A stretch of DNA of 64,000 nucleotides, taken from the NCBI GenBank assembly GCA_030141605.1, contig JAQGDQ010000314.1, positions 62,001 through 126,000 of the forward strand, read 5' to 3'. A program made the position numbers and the translations under genes. The notes beneath the pieces were generated by a model. The model saw nothing but the letters and a program-made list of their open reading frames with translations, ran no database searches and was not told the DNA's origin. This document shows positions 22,461 through 35,400 of this stretch, piece by piece (position 1 is the stretch's first letter; each line of letters begins with the position of its first letter). This DNA is from Tubiluchus corallicola. Its lineage: Eukaryota > Priapulida > Priapulimorpha > Priapulimorphida > Tubiluchidae.

Positions 22461-22826
22461 GCACTTATCTGCTCCTGCCTGCCTTACTTAGCTATCTGCT
22501 AACTGCCTATTGATTCAGAAGAATATGATTTAAAGTTTGTGCAAAACAAACGCTCGGATTTTTGTTAAAATAACTTTCTCTTTATTTTAAAATGCACAGT
22601 AATTTCCTCATTTTAATCATCTTTAAAAAGTTAGTTGAATTCTACGCTTGAGAGGGGTGGTAAAACTTGCGTCCACGGAGGCACAGTTTATATTCATCGT
22701 CGAAGCCACTCCGTCAGTTTGATCGCTTGGTATTGACTGCTCGGTTCTGATGCTGCTGCTGCAGTTGTGTTGCTAGGATGCCGCCGCATCAGTTCTAGGT
22801 TGATAAACTGTGCGCGCTCGCTGGTG

Positions 22827-22833
22827 TATAAAA
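22827..22833 (+). promoter_or_regulatory. Candidate TATA box for first exon C
   Basis: TATAAAA in GGTGTATAAAAGTATATG, downstream of a locally GC-rich stretch (22650-22820). It would put transcription start near 22857-22866 and leave a 5'UTR of about 400 bases before ATG 23268. Inferred from position only. Confidence 0.4.
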
Positions 22834-23267
22834 GTATATGAGTGGTATAAACTTGTTTAATTGCCATCAACTGACACAGTATAGGAGTCGTCTGTGGCCG
22901 TCGGGAATCCGTAATCCGTCATCTACTGCCCTTTTAAATTAAGAATGACAGATTGTAGTTGTCAGTAATAAGTTGGGTGTCATCATTAATTTCGACTCTT
23001 TATGTAGATTACCTCTTGAGAGTTCTTGAATATTCTAAAATTGATTGTCTTGAGAGACCAGGTTAACATTTGTTTCTGGATTGTCGGCAGTGTTGTACGA
23101 AGTTATCCTCTGCGGCAGGATGGCATTCAGTTTGTGGCATTTTGAACTGGATCGCTAACTGCCATGGAACTTTAGAATATCGGCTATTGATTGGTGTTGG
23201 CAGTATAACTGAAGCCAGTTTCATCTGATCTCTTAAGTTTATTCCTTGAACTGAGTTCACAAGTCAA

Positions 23268-23318
23268 ATGGGTTCATACAGTTTGAGTCCAACAAGGATA
23301 CGTCAAACTATGCAAAGG
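23268..23318 (+). CDS. Alternative first coding exon C (17 codons)
   Basis: ATG 23268 (context GTCAAATGG) to donor AGG|GTAAGT (GT at 23319), phase 0. It encodes MGSYSLSPTRIRQTMQR, a short basic N-terminus. The donor is a near-perfect consensus and a TATA box lies about 440 bases upstream. Homology unknown; a 17-codon exon could be chance, and the case rests on donor quality and agreement with the other phase-0 exons. Confidence 0.5.
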
Positions 23319-26300
23319 GTAAGTTTGATTTTTTTATTTTGGGGGTACGTGAGACGTGCACATTATTTTATGCTGTAGGAGGAATCAAGTTGCTGTAGCA
23401 AAGTGTGGTACGTCTATCTAGACTGTTTGGTGGCTTTGGTAATAATTATATGTTTCAAGCTATTTTGATTGACATCGTCATCATCACCAGTTGCCGTTGT
23501 CCTAATTATTTGCACCATCGCTGTCATGATCACTATCATATCGCCTTAATTGTTATTAGTATTTCTATCAGCCACAGTCAAGCCTTAAGTCAGGAAGGAA
23601 ATAGTTTAAATAAGTATTCTCGCCTTTGATTAAACGCGTTAAATCATCGAACTTAAAATTAATTCGTGATAGAATGACTTGAGTGAACGGAAAAGTAAGA
23701 CATAACAGTTTATTAGTTTCTGGAGTGATATGAAAGTTAGTTTGTGTGGAAATGGTTAGCAAAATGTCATTAAACTAACCTTGGTTTGTATCCTCTGGTC
23801 TGCTTAGGTACCTTCGCTGGATTCCAGCTAAGTACCATTCTTTGTTCAAAACTTAGCCCTAACTTGACACAGATGCACAGTAATGTGAACTTTCCCTTGT
23901 AAATTTTTCTCTCATCAAAATGTAGCGTGTTCTTCATTCAGTACCCCATTATTGAGTCCGTCACTCATTAATTCACACAGTTATTCACTTGTTCAGACAA
24001 TTAATTAGTCAGATGCGTCAGAAGAACCTAGATAGCATAACTGGTCTGTGATTAGGCCTCTGCATTAACGCCAAATTGTTCTACCTTCAATAATTTATTA
24101 ATTTACCCAATTCACTTACTGTCATATAAGTCGGTAAACTTCATCCTAGAATGTGTTTTAAGTGCATCAGTTGTTATCCAGCGTAATCTAAATATTGACT
24201 TACGTCTTGAGGAAGCTGTATGGTGTAGAGGAAGTCCAGCCTCCAGTAGAGGCCAGTTTTTTTCTGCAGTTTTATAGATCTTGATATCGTTTTCTGCACA
24301 CTTCCGTCTCTCCCCACCCTAGTACACGCGCCCTTAGTAGCCCTGGGCCACTTGAAGGACTGTCTCACTGTTGACATATGATTAGCCCACTGTCCAAAGT
24401 GAATGAATGAGATAGCCGAACGATCGATGGAACGTGAAAACAGGGTTTTTACAAGAATCAAATGGTTTTATTAGTTAAATTAACTACAACAGGTGTTTTT
24501 TAAATTAGAATTGTAAGTAAATAAAGTTTGTATGGGACAATGAATCGATAATTTCCCATTTGGGAAGATTTTTTTCATACATCCAAGTGTAAACAAAGAT
24601 TTTCTGATTACTTAGCCGACGTTGAAGTGCAAATAGTAATCTGCAGCCCCTGAGATTTCTCTTTGTCTAGAAATTAAATGATCATTGTAAATTCTTAATA
24701 AGCACGCACTCATAAAAGCTACTCAGTGAGTATTTGCTTAATCGTTTTTCTTGAACAAAACTAAAGTGTTCATTTTGCCACGTTTATGATACGCAAAGCT
24801 CGTAATTTGGTCTATAACCTACATGTTTTCCTCGGTAATTTAGTTAAGTACTTGTGATGGTGTGGAACGGATTAGAGTGGTGCAGTTTTGAGATGTACTA
24901 GCTTCTATCTTCTGGTATTTTTTCGTGTTTTATCTATTTTTTATTATTTCTGGTAGTTCTGAATAATATGACACACTACTATTGCTTATAAATATATATA
25001 ATAATAATAATGATATATAATATATATGTGTATGATCAATAATAGTATCTTATATTATTGCTATTGATATGTATATCAGTGTATTGGATATATGTGTGTG
25101 TGTGCGTGCGTGCGTGTGTGTGAGGTTTTCTTATTTATGTTTTATGACAATATATCATTTTACTGAGTTTTTTATATTTGGTATTCTAATATCAGAGTGT
25201 ATTATGCTGCCCGCTCTAAGTCAATGCTATACCATACAAATTGTGCTTTATTGTTGCTCTTCTTTCTTGTTTTTTAGCATTTTAGTGAAACTTCGACTTG
25301 AGATATTATTTTGTATTTTGTTGTAGTTTTCGTTAGGTTACATTATATTAGTGTTAATTTACTTAACGTAAAACACCTATAGTCCTTTGTAACGTATCGA
25401 AGGCCCACAGCACAGCATAATAACATTATATACTATTAGTTCACTTCGCAATTAAAAATCAATAATCAGCTGAAAGCATTTTGGATTCATCCAATGTTCA
25501 AACTGCCATTGAAGCCACTCAAGAGTCTCAATGCCTTGTAGTTTAATGAAGCAAGTGGATTCTATAACTGACTAAGACCTATTCAGGGTTTATTGACATT
25601 GTAAGCTGTAGTCACTTATGCAGAAACTCGTACATGCATTAACTTCGTGCACTGTGTTGTATCTTCACTTGAAAAGAACATTAATATTGCAAGAATGAAA
25701 AGGAATTTTGGAGTCTTCTTATTTGTTCAGTTATTATTTATCAGCCAACTATCATAAATATTACTGTCATTTTAAGATCTATCTTACTTTACAAAGACTT
25801 TTTATTCTATACTCCATGACAGTGAAAAGTTAGAAACAGCGTTGACGATTTCGTATTTTAGTTTTTGCTATTGAACTTTTGTTGCTCTCGCACATACAGT
25901 AATATGCGTCTCTTGTTGGTATCATTTGATGATGATTATGGCTTCATTTTCTCTCTATTTCCCAGTTATCCTCCTTTTATCAATTTCTTCTTAAATCTTC
26001 AGTCGATTATTAGCAATTTTCTTACCTCCAGCAAGACAAAAGAATGTGAAAACTGAAACTTGGCTTCCTTGAATATTGTTACCAGATGCGTCTAAGTATA
26101 GCCATTTCTTGCTTTCTGTTGGACTTTATACCTCTTGAAGAGAGATGTCTTCAACATGAATCATCAGAGTCAAGATTTTAATGTGTGGACGTCTATGCTT
26201 GTCTGATCCCCGAGGCTGGACAGGCTCATGTGGTGCAGATTTCCTCAACAGATTTTGATCAAAACACCCAGCAATTTTATGCAAAAACAAAAAGTAAAAT

Positions 26301-26555
26301 GTGCAGAAATAACAATGTATTTGGAGAAGTGCACTTTGTAAAGCAGACATAGTAAAATGTTGCTAGTATATGCTCACAGAGTTTATTGTACGTATATTGC
26401 ACATACGTAATTTAGTTACCACTCACTGTACACTTTTTATCTAATCATGTTTAAGTACAAACAGGCTTATTTAGGTTAGTTTTGTCGACGTATTTTTGCT
26501 GCTATGTTCATTTTTTGATATAAATTCCCTCATATAAAACCAGACTTGACAGTAA
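23319..26555. other. Intron-like region
   Basis: AT-rich DNA with a (GT)n/(GTGC)n tract at 25091-25123 and AT-rich simple sequence near 24990-25030. No supported gene. Confidence 0.35.
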
Positions 26556-26607
26556 TCACTCTAATTAAGAGGCTGTACTTAGTCACTCTAATTAAGAGGC
26601 TGTACTA
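26556..26607. repeat. Tandem duplication, two 27-bp units
   Basis: TCACTCTAATTAAGAGGCTG occurs at 26556 and again at 26583, followed in both by TACT. Identical over about 24 bases. Confidence 0.9.
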
Positions 26608-29600
26608 AGATAAGGCGAGATACGCTTTCTTGTGCAAAGGATGTAAGAATAATAGCCATTGTAATTTTGTTTTATGTGCTTTAACTATTTTGTATAGTGT
26701 TTCGTATTTTTTATGAATCAAAATGAAGAAAAAGCCAAAAATTGCTGGAATAAAAGCGCCAAAAGGCCTAAAATCGCTAAGACGCTTACTTCAAAGCCAC
26801 ACTGGAAATATTTTTGGGAAATTTAAGTAAGATGTTATGACGCTAAAATTTAGGAAGCGAAACGTAAGGTATGATCAGAATCGGTGATTTTTTTTACTTC
26901 GGACGTAGTAGTGAAGAAAGCAATCCCTTTTTGATTCCCGGACTGAACTTTCTGAGTAAACTAAACTTGGTGTTTGCAAATTGAAGCCAGATTTCTGCAC
27001 CCTGGTTGTTTTGATACCACGTCGAGGCAGGCAAAGAAAAGCTTGCATTGCAAACGCAACGGTTTTTTCAGAGCTAATGCGAACGTCTGGTTTCTCGTTG
27101 CCTGTAAAGAGACTGAGGCTGCCGAAGTTTTTTTTTTGTGAGTTGTAATGCTGCATAACTGAAGCCCCGAGCTGTCAGATAACACGTTATTGTCACTCAC
27201 CAGGCGTGGACGAAATGGAGTTACCAATGTCTGCAACCTTTGGCATTGTTCGGGTAACTTAAACATTAATTTGTTGCAGCCAGAACTGCTGTGCAACTTA
27301 AGTAGGTCGTAAAATACGTAAGATTGCATAATGTCGAAAATACAAAAGTGCAGTAATCCATTACGTGAAAGTTGGAAGCAGATGGTGGTTACAAGCAGCA
27401 TCCTGTCTGCTAATAGTCACAGCACCAAAAATAATCATTGTTTTTCGTATGAAGTTCAAGTACGTGCATATACATTTTTGTAATGAAAGGTCAGATGCCC
27501 TGAAATGTTGTGTGCAGCTTATATTGGCACTACGTCAATCCGACTCCTAGATATGAAGTTCACATGTAATGCTCACTTATCATAATATATTAATGAGTAT
27601 TATTAACCTATCACAAGTCGCATTTAAGCATTTTTATGTGTTACGTTAAGCAATTTACAATGACCAGATATTCTTAACCATACCCAGCTTTAGTATGGTG
27701 CCATACTCTGTGTTTCTTAGTTTCATGGTTTTGAATCAGGTATCATAAGCCACCTGTATCTTACACCTAAAACTATTTAACCTATACAATTTAGTGCTTC
27801 ACAACGGCCTGTCAGGCCAGGATGTCCTGAAACAGTGTGCGCTCTAGATAATATCATGCTAATGTGGCACCCTATTCCATAGTTCACACATCTGATTTCC
27901 AACTTCGTGTAAATACTGCTGGTTATTACAGCTGAGCATCATTATTATATGTCTTGGAGGTTATGAGTACAAACGCGCCACGTGCCTTACTGATTGCTAT
28001 CATATGGCTTTGAGGCTAAAAGCCTTTTTCTTGACGTCATGAAGAATATGAAGGTTCATGTGGTTTGCCAGCAAAAGAACTATAGATGGACTTAAAGTCG
28101 ATAGTCTTGCGTCAATTTTTTTATATCAAACGTTGAGTGTTACTGGCAATGATCGCTTAGAACACTTGTGCCAACTGCCATGCATCGTGAGGCTAGTACA
28201 TACGTACACAGAAGTGTGGTCGTAAACAGTTCGCACATCTGTCACAATTAATAACTTTCACGCTATCTGTAGGCTGAGTTCTCTTATTCTCCGAGATTGC
28301 TGTTTGTTTCCTGTTGGCGTATACACGTTTTTGCTATCGTTTGTTTCCACGTGTCTTAAAGAAATGTACGTGCTACATAGAATAGTTTTGTAGAACTATA
28401 GTTTTGCCAAACATATAGGCTTTACGTTTTATCATGTTTGCGTCATTGTAACATCAGTTATATTAACATCTAGCTGTGAGAGTAGGTCAAGATCAGTTTT
28501 ATATCCCATTTTTGTGTATTGCAGTTGCTATTATTGTTCAAGAACACTCGCACCACCATTACTTTTATGCCAACATGCCAATATAAGTACTAGATTAAAC
28601 GTTAGACTTCTTTGTTTGATTTTTATATTTCACCCCAGAATAATACATGATAAGAAGGAAGAAAATAAGAAGAAGACAGAAAATTTACCCAAAGTAGAAT
28701 CACAGACTAGCTGTAGTTCTACGAATGTTCGAGAATGTATGGATGTAGGCGTTTCCTGATTTTGTCATGTGGACTGTCCACTTGCCAGGGTTTCATATAA
28801 CGTTTTGTAGAGTACATAACGTAGTATTTGATTTCTCTCCCTACACATCCCCACACAGTTTTCGGTCGACTGTTTGGTTGTGGACTTCCGTGCTTAAGGT
28901 TGCTGACACTTGTTACGCAATAGTGACACTTCTCACACAGCGCACAACAGTGAAACCAAATTATTACAAGTGTGGTAGGCTGGTAGCAACAAGATCTTGA
29001 GTGAGTGAAACCAATTCGTTCACGGAATTACCAGCTGTATTGGAATCCATAAGGCACTTATCTGATCATTGACGTCCGGCAGCGCTTGTCGTTCCGTTTT
29101 GATTGTCTTTGTACAGATGCTACCACGAAGTTCCTTATGGCTTCAGTGTTCTGTTTACTTTTTTGGTTGCTTTTATTTTTCGTTCTGTCTTGTACTGTTT
29201 CTCTTTCTCTGTCTTCTCTCTTCCTCTGTCTTTCTTTCCTGTCCCTCTTCCCATCTCTCCCCGTCCCACACCCCTTCTCACTCTTTCAGTTAGCACTCTA
29301 ACATTCGAATAAATTCTGATTTTTTCTCCCCCTCTCTTTACATATGTAGTTAATGTATGTATGTATATGTAGATATAGTAAATGAATGTATGCGCCCAGT
29401 TTTAAAAAACAAAAGTGTGTCCGAAAGATTCGTTAAGAAGCATTTTTACGAATAAGCTGGCATCACTTTTAGTTCAAATGTCAAACGCACACGTTCAATT
29501 TCTGCATGGAGTATAGAAGCTTATATTATGCAGTTAGCAAAAGTTACATTAATGTAATCAGCAACAGATGTGTGAACTTTGAAGGCTTCTTGGTAGCGCT

Positions 29601-29649
29601 TACATTACAGGTTGTCACGTCCCAAGTGGTTTGCTAATTGGAGATGCGA
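26608..29649. other. Intron-like region, nothing recognised
   Basis: AT-rich sequence without domain or splice support. The 146-codon minus frame at 26961-27401 overlaps another frame and is taken as chance. Confidence 0.35.
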
Positions 29650-29650
29650 G

Positions 29651-29735
<85 letters not shown>

Positions 29736-29762
29736 GAGGGAGGGGGAGGGAGAGAGAGAGAT
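29650..29762. repeat. (GA)n microsatellite
   Basis: Pure GA from 29652 to 29732, then GGGA-rich sequence and a short GA run to 29760. It is one of only two long tracts with purines on the plus strand. Confidence 0.97.
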
Positions 29763-29830
29763 TTTACTTTTCATTTCAAACCAGTTGTTCATATCACAAA
29801 GCATTTAAATATTTACAACAAGAAACAAAC

Positions 29831-29858
29831 ACATACGCACACACACATACGCACGCAC

Positions 29859-29898
<40 letters not shown>
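29831..29898. repeat. (CA)n microsatellite with CG interruptions
   Basis: CACACATACGCACGCACACA grading into pure CA. It abuts the left arm of the inverted-repeat element at 29900. Confidence 0.95.
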
Positions 29899-30377
29899 GG
29901 GTATAACGTTTCTGTTAAATAGTACACGTGACACGTTTGAAAACAGTTTGGGGCAAATAAGGGAACGCAGGCAAATAATGGTGAAAAAATGAGCAGGTGA
30001 TTGGAAGAAGTGCAATCTTATGCTAATTAATACCTCTTATACCAGGATGGGTGGATACAACAATTACACAGTTAATAGTAAATTCCACCAATGGAGACTC
30101 ATATGAGACGTAAATTTTGCATCTCTATGTAGTACATACATATTGACATATGATATTGGTACTAGCATTCACACTAGTAATTATTCTAAATACACATTTC
30201 CTATAGATAACATCAAAATTATACCAAGCTGGAGAGCACGAGCACTATAATCATATTCATGTTTAAAAATCGTTTTGAAACAACTTTGAGTTTTCTTATA
30301 AATTAAAATGCCTCGAAGTGGCCATACAGTAAAAGCTACTGAAATGTATTAAAAGTGCAAATTTATTTTTACTTTAA

Positions 30378-30834
30378 CCCTTTCATACCCGTTGTATCCC
30401 TTGGGATACGAGAATATTTTCTGCCTTTAAAATTAATAAAATTTTAAAACTGACAGTTATTTGATCTGTTAATAGTTATTTTGATTTAAGTCAATAACAA
30501 TAGACTAAAATGGTGATAAAATGGCAAACTAGAAAATCTACATAGCATAAAAAACTGTGCAAGGTACAATACTTTACAGACGACTTTGCACACATCAGCA
30601 TAGCATGCATGCTGAATGTCTTAAATACTTTAAAAAATTATCAGCAGTTGCAAAATGAAGCACATTTTATGCTTCCATTGAATCCCAATGTATCCCGTGG
30701 GATACAGGCTATATTTAGCACGCGGGCACAGGTAGAAAATAATAATTATTATGTGTAAACAAGATGGACAGACATACTGAACAAAAGTACCAAAACAAAA
30801 AAAATTTCTTATTTAAAAAATATGACTGAAAGGG
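30378..30834. mobile_element. 457-bp piggyBac-like MITE nested inside the larger element
   Basis: TTAA lies directly outside both ends (30374-30377 and 30835-30838) and the termini are CCCTTTCA / TGAAAGGG, the layout of piggyBac elements (TTAA duplication, CCC terminus). Two near-identical palindromes, GTATCCCTTGGGATAC (30394-30409) and GTATCCCGTGGGATAC (30690-30705), lie inside and may be subterminal transposase sites. There is no transposase ORF. It disrupts the 29900-31806 element and so inserted later. Confidence 0.78.
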
Positions 30835-31036
30835 TTAACTGAACAATTCCTTCGTCTTTTTTCTGCTTTTCCTATTGCTTACGGCTTAAATCTGTTTAAA
30901 TAGAGCAGCTCTAGTTACCAAGTCGGTGTTAATTAGTGCAAGTGGTTATAAAATCATTTATATCCCGTGATAAACTTTCTGTGTTTGGCCATTACTCTTC
31001 CCTGTCTCTTTTGTTTTTCTCTTGACTTTATTACAG

Positions 31037-31145
31037 ACTATTGAACGAAGCTGGTTAAATTTATGGCAAGAGACGAGGCGAATTCAACAGGCAACAGACT
31101 TGCATTTCAATACGATGCGTATACAGTTGTTCACTGTACAAATAT
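31037..31145 (+). other. Possible cassette exon inside the inverted-repeat element
   Basis: A pyrimidine-rich tract (CTTTTGTTTTTCTCTTGAC, then TTTATTACAG) precedes 31037, and T|GTAAGA follows at 31145/31146. Only the frame starting at the first base is open (36 codons plus one base, starting TIERSWLNLWQETRRI). That frame would accept a phase-0 upstream exon and exit at phase 1. Could be an exonised transposon segment or coincidence. Confidence 0.25.
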
Positions 31146-31806
31146 GTAAGAATGGGATCCTAGACTATTCTTCTAAAACATGTAAAACGTGTACAGACAA
31201 GATATAATAAACGATTGAACAAGCAAACAAAAGGCAAATAAAGAAACAATGAAATGATAAAGAAACCTGATAGTCAGCGGGTAACTAAGCAAACAAATCA
31301 AGCAAGCGAAACTGTTAAGCATCGTATTATATATAGTTAATGTATTGTAATCACAAACTTTGTTGTGATGGTGTTTCTGAATAACAAAAACTAAAATAAA
31401 CTTAAAATTTATGTTGACGTTGCAACCAGTGATGTAAAATTTCCAGTAGAATCTAGTGTCGCTTGTTGAAAAAAAGTTCTTTAGAGGTAAACAACGTTGT
31501 TGAAAGGCTACTTTATCAAGTTTTACGGCCAAAATTATACTTTAGGCCTGCATATTATACAAAATTGAAATTGTATGCTGTGTAGCAAACAATATCTACA
31601 GATCAGAAAATATTTTCTTAGGGCTGTTGCTACCGTCTTAACACTATACCGTCCATCCTGGTATAAGAGAGGTATTTAATTAGCATAAGATTGCACCTGT
31701 TCCTATCACCTGCCCATTCTTTTACCATTATTTACCTGCGTTCCCTTATTTGCCCCAAACTGTTTTCACACGTGTCACGTGTTCTATTTAACAGCAACAT
31801 CATACC

Positions 31807-32284
31807 TGTCTAAGTAATGAGTATGAATAGGTTAGGTGGTCTAAGCCTGCTGGCGTTCCTAGTTATCATCTTCAAGATTGTAAAACTAAGAGCTCTGGTG
31901 ATGGCTTGCTACGGCTGCTATTCCTTAACTCTTTTTTGTAAGAATAAATTAGTGATGCTATGTTATGTATGTGAATGATCGTGTGATGCAGGTGCGAGTT
32001 CAGGTACGCAGGTGCAAGCTGTTACTAAACCATTACAGGTAACAAAACTTTTTTAAATTAGGTTTTTTATGACGTTGTATAGCTAATGGTCGTCAAAAGT
32101 AATGGCTTGTAGTGCAGTTTTTTACTGCAGCTTTTCATTCTTTTCATTTTTTCTGTCTTCCATACTTATGCGTTCTTTCGTTCTCCCCCTCTTCCCCCTT
32201 TCTTTCTCTCGTTTTGTTATTTTGACTTTTCATCTCCCACACTATCTTTCCATGCCTGTCTGCCGCTCCCTAGCCCTCTTTCTT

Positions 32285-32316
<32 letters not shown>

Positions 32317-32317
32317 T

Positions 32318-32411
<94 letters not shown>

Positions 32412-35400
32412 TCCACTTGCTTTTTTCTCTGACTTGTTTGGTTTTGTTTTCTTCCTCAAAAGAAGAAAACTTCTCTCTTCTTCCTTGTTTTCTTGCCTTT
32501 TTATTTTTTTCCTTTTACTTGTGCTTGGATATTTCCAAGCTTTTTTCAATAATCTTCACGTTGTCTGTGATCCAACTATTGATAAATGAACTAAATTGCA
32601 AAAGAAAATTATGTTACATGTAATGTTGTTATTTTTGTTGACGTTGTCGTTGCCGTTGCCGTTTTCACTACCGCCTCCGCTATCGCTGCGTTTGCTGTTC
32701 GTAAACATATTTTTGTAGTTAAAGCGACGACCGCTAGAGGGAGTAGGTGGGCCGAGACACATTTATTGTTTAGATCTGGTTACCATACACAAATGGTATA
32801 AATTTACTCATGCATTACGCAGGTGATACAAATGTTCAGCGTCAGTGGAGTAATTACTGTAAATTAAAAGCTCAATTTTCTTAAGTATAGCGAGTAAAAT
32901 CAATTATATGTAATAATGTACGCAAATAGCTGTGATTACGACGCAGGAAATAAAGTGATGACCAAACAAATCTAATTAAATGGAGTTTTTGGGTTTTTGT
33001 ACAAAAAATTCGACGAACAAATGATCTAACGAACGAATAAGTAAATTAGTAAACGATAACGAACTAGTGGGAGAATTCATGAGTGTGTGAAAGTATTGTG
33101 ATTAATAAAAAAGAAAAAAGCAACGAATTAGCGAAAAACGAATGAGTGGTTACATAAGGAATGAAGGCTCTCGTCGAAGCTGTAGCCTGGAATCTTATAT
33201 ATATAAATATACCAAGAATATTAATATAATAGATTACGAAGTAGCAATACATAACTAAAAGGGTGGATAATGAAATGAAAAGAGACGTATCTGGCGAAGA
33301 ACTCTCCTTCCCTCCTCTTTTGTGCCATGGTTCTCTACATCTGGTTTACCATTAACTTATTGCTGATCCCTTATTACCCCTCTGATATTTCAGTAAGCTC
33401 ATTATTGTTTAATCGGCGTCAGTGTTTTGCTGTTTAACTACCGCAGAGAAATCATATTGACAGTAATTATTATTGATGCAATTATGAAGCAATTTGACTA
33501 AACGAGTAGGCTGTTACTTTAGTTACCATTACTCCCTCGCTGTTATTTTATTTAAAGTCTTAGAGTACGATGTTGTCAAATAAAATTAGTTACTGTACAT
33601 ATAGTACAATGTTCTTTTCTTAAGAGTTTTGTTACTAAGAATGTAATATTCATGCCAAATTTACTAACATTTTGACATTATTTGTGCTCATTGTTCAGCG
33701 TTAGTCCAGTTACTGAATGGATGCAGTACTGCTAAACTCTTTACGATGCTTTTTTTGTATTTTTACTGTGTATTAGTACTTGAACTGAATTAACTAATTA
33801 GTAAAAAAACTTGAATTGGTATTTAAAAAAAACTGAAAAATGTGATTTGGATGCTAGCTTAGAAATTTCGAAATGTTTTGAAATTTTGTTTAGTTTGTTT
33901 TATTGCATCTATGTATGGAAAATTTAATACCCGCTCATTTGTATTACTGGTTACTAAATTACGTGTTGTATAATGACAGGCGATGGTTTGACACTAGGGA
34001 GCGCTTCCGTGATTATTCTGCCAGACATGAGTTGTCAATAATCATTAGAGTTGCTAAATTACATTACACTAAAGTGAAAATTACCCAGGAGTGGTAATAG
34101 GTTTGCGAGATGTCGGCTTTGCTATCACGAGGATCACTTGTAGTTCTCTGTCAAGCCGACATCGTCTCAAATTCACATGAATAAGTAGGATTGATTTTTA
34201 TTTTTCGCCCCAAACAAGCTGTCTGGTGTATAAAAATTGTGCTATAGTAACATATAGTTTTATCCATGTAATTTCGATGTTTTAAATTTTTCCGATTTAC
34301 TGAACTGGATTAACTAAGCTCGGCATTTCTCGAGACAGGCAGTTTTATTCTGAAATTACATTTTCTCTGCTTGGCCCTTGACCTAGGCCTTAGCAAGAAG
34401 GTAGGTCATAAAACTGCACTTATTAGGGACTTCGCTAGCACTGTGAAAATGTAACATTTCAGCATCTTGAAATAACCCTTTGAGAACATGTTTATTTGTT
34501 TGTTTAAAATTTTGTAGAGTTTTAGCATGCGTGTGCGGTCGCTTGTACGCATAGGTAAGACTTTTGAAAACGTTTCCGCTCTTGACCTTCAGAAATCTAT
34601 TGTCTGTTATTAAGGATGATGGCACTTGATGCAATTGGCTGGCTTAGCTGACATTCTTAACCGTGCTGTGAGGCACGTCGAGCGTTTGCATCGCTTAACA
34701 CCGGGGACATCTTTTTCCAAATTAAGTGGTTTAAAAAATATTAAAACAAGGTCAAGTGAAATTCGCACTTTTCTTATAACGGAAAAACAATTTTGGATGC
34801 TTCTTTTGCCCCTGCTCAGGGCCAGTTAAATAAGGCTAAACCAACGGCTTTTGTTTGTTTGGCAGACTAATTAGAACTCGGCTTAGTCAAATGCTCCAAG
34901 ATGTTTTGTTTTTGCAGGCTTTGTCTTTCGTTTTAGTGATATAATGCAGCAATGCAATCTGCGCAAATTTCATAATGCCTTAGTGCATTTGAATAGCTGT
35001 CAAATGTAACAAATTTAGAGCGATTTGAATACTTTTTGCGAAATTTTATGCAGAAATGAATGCTCTGCAGTTTTTATGTTGAACAGTTTTAGATACAAGT
35101 GATCATTTGGAAGCTAGAAGGCTTTGAAATAAAAATTTTGTGAAAAAATTGAAAATATTTCGAATTATCCTCTCAACTGCTCCATTGAATAAAAAAATCT
35201 AAATTTGAATTTACGATGCTAGAAAGAAAATTTAATTCTCTTTCGGAAAATATAAAGTTTGCGCTAGTATCTCACGCAGCTAGGCCATTAATAAAAAGGC
35301 CCATTATGAGCAGTTTTATTTGGGGATGTGCACTAGTATCTCACGCAGCTAGGCCATTATGAGCAGTTTTATTCGGGGATGTCAAAACTACACAAAGATT

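Larger units (their letters stand above)
29900..31806. mobile_element. 1.9-kb element with about 150-bp terminal inverted repeats
   Basis: The left arm 29900-30050 and right arm 31653-31806 are inverted copies: GGTATAACG...CTGTTAAATAG, ACACGTGACACG, AAAACAGTTTGGGGCAAATA, AGGGAACGCAGG, TGCAATCTTATGCTAATTAA and ATACCAGGATGG recur in order, roughly 90% alike. No transposase is recognisable between them. A non-autonomous DNA transposon or foldback element is the best reading; superfamily and target duplication are not resolved. A second element is nested at 30378-30834. Confidence 0.8.

Noticed and set aside
26961-27401. 146-codon minus frame
   Set aside because: Overlaps other frames, no motif or splice support.
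32017-32038. Exon-like segment before CATTACAG|GTAACA
   Set aside because: No pyrimidine tract before the supposed acceptor; three AG-GT words close together make false sites likely.
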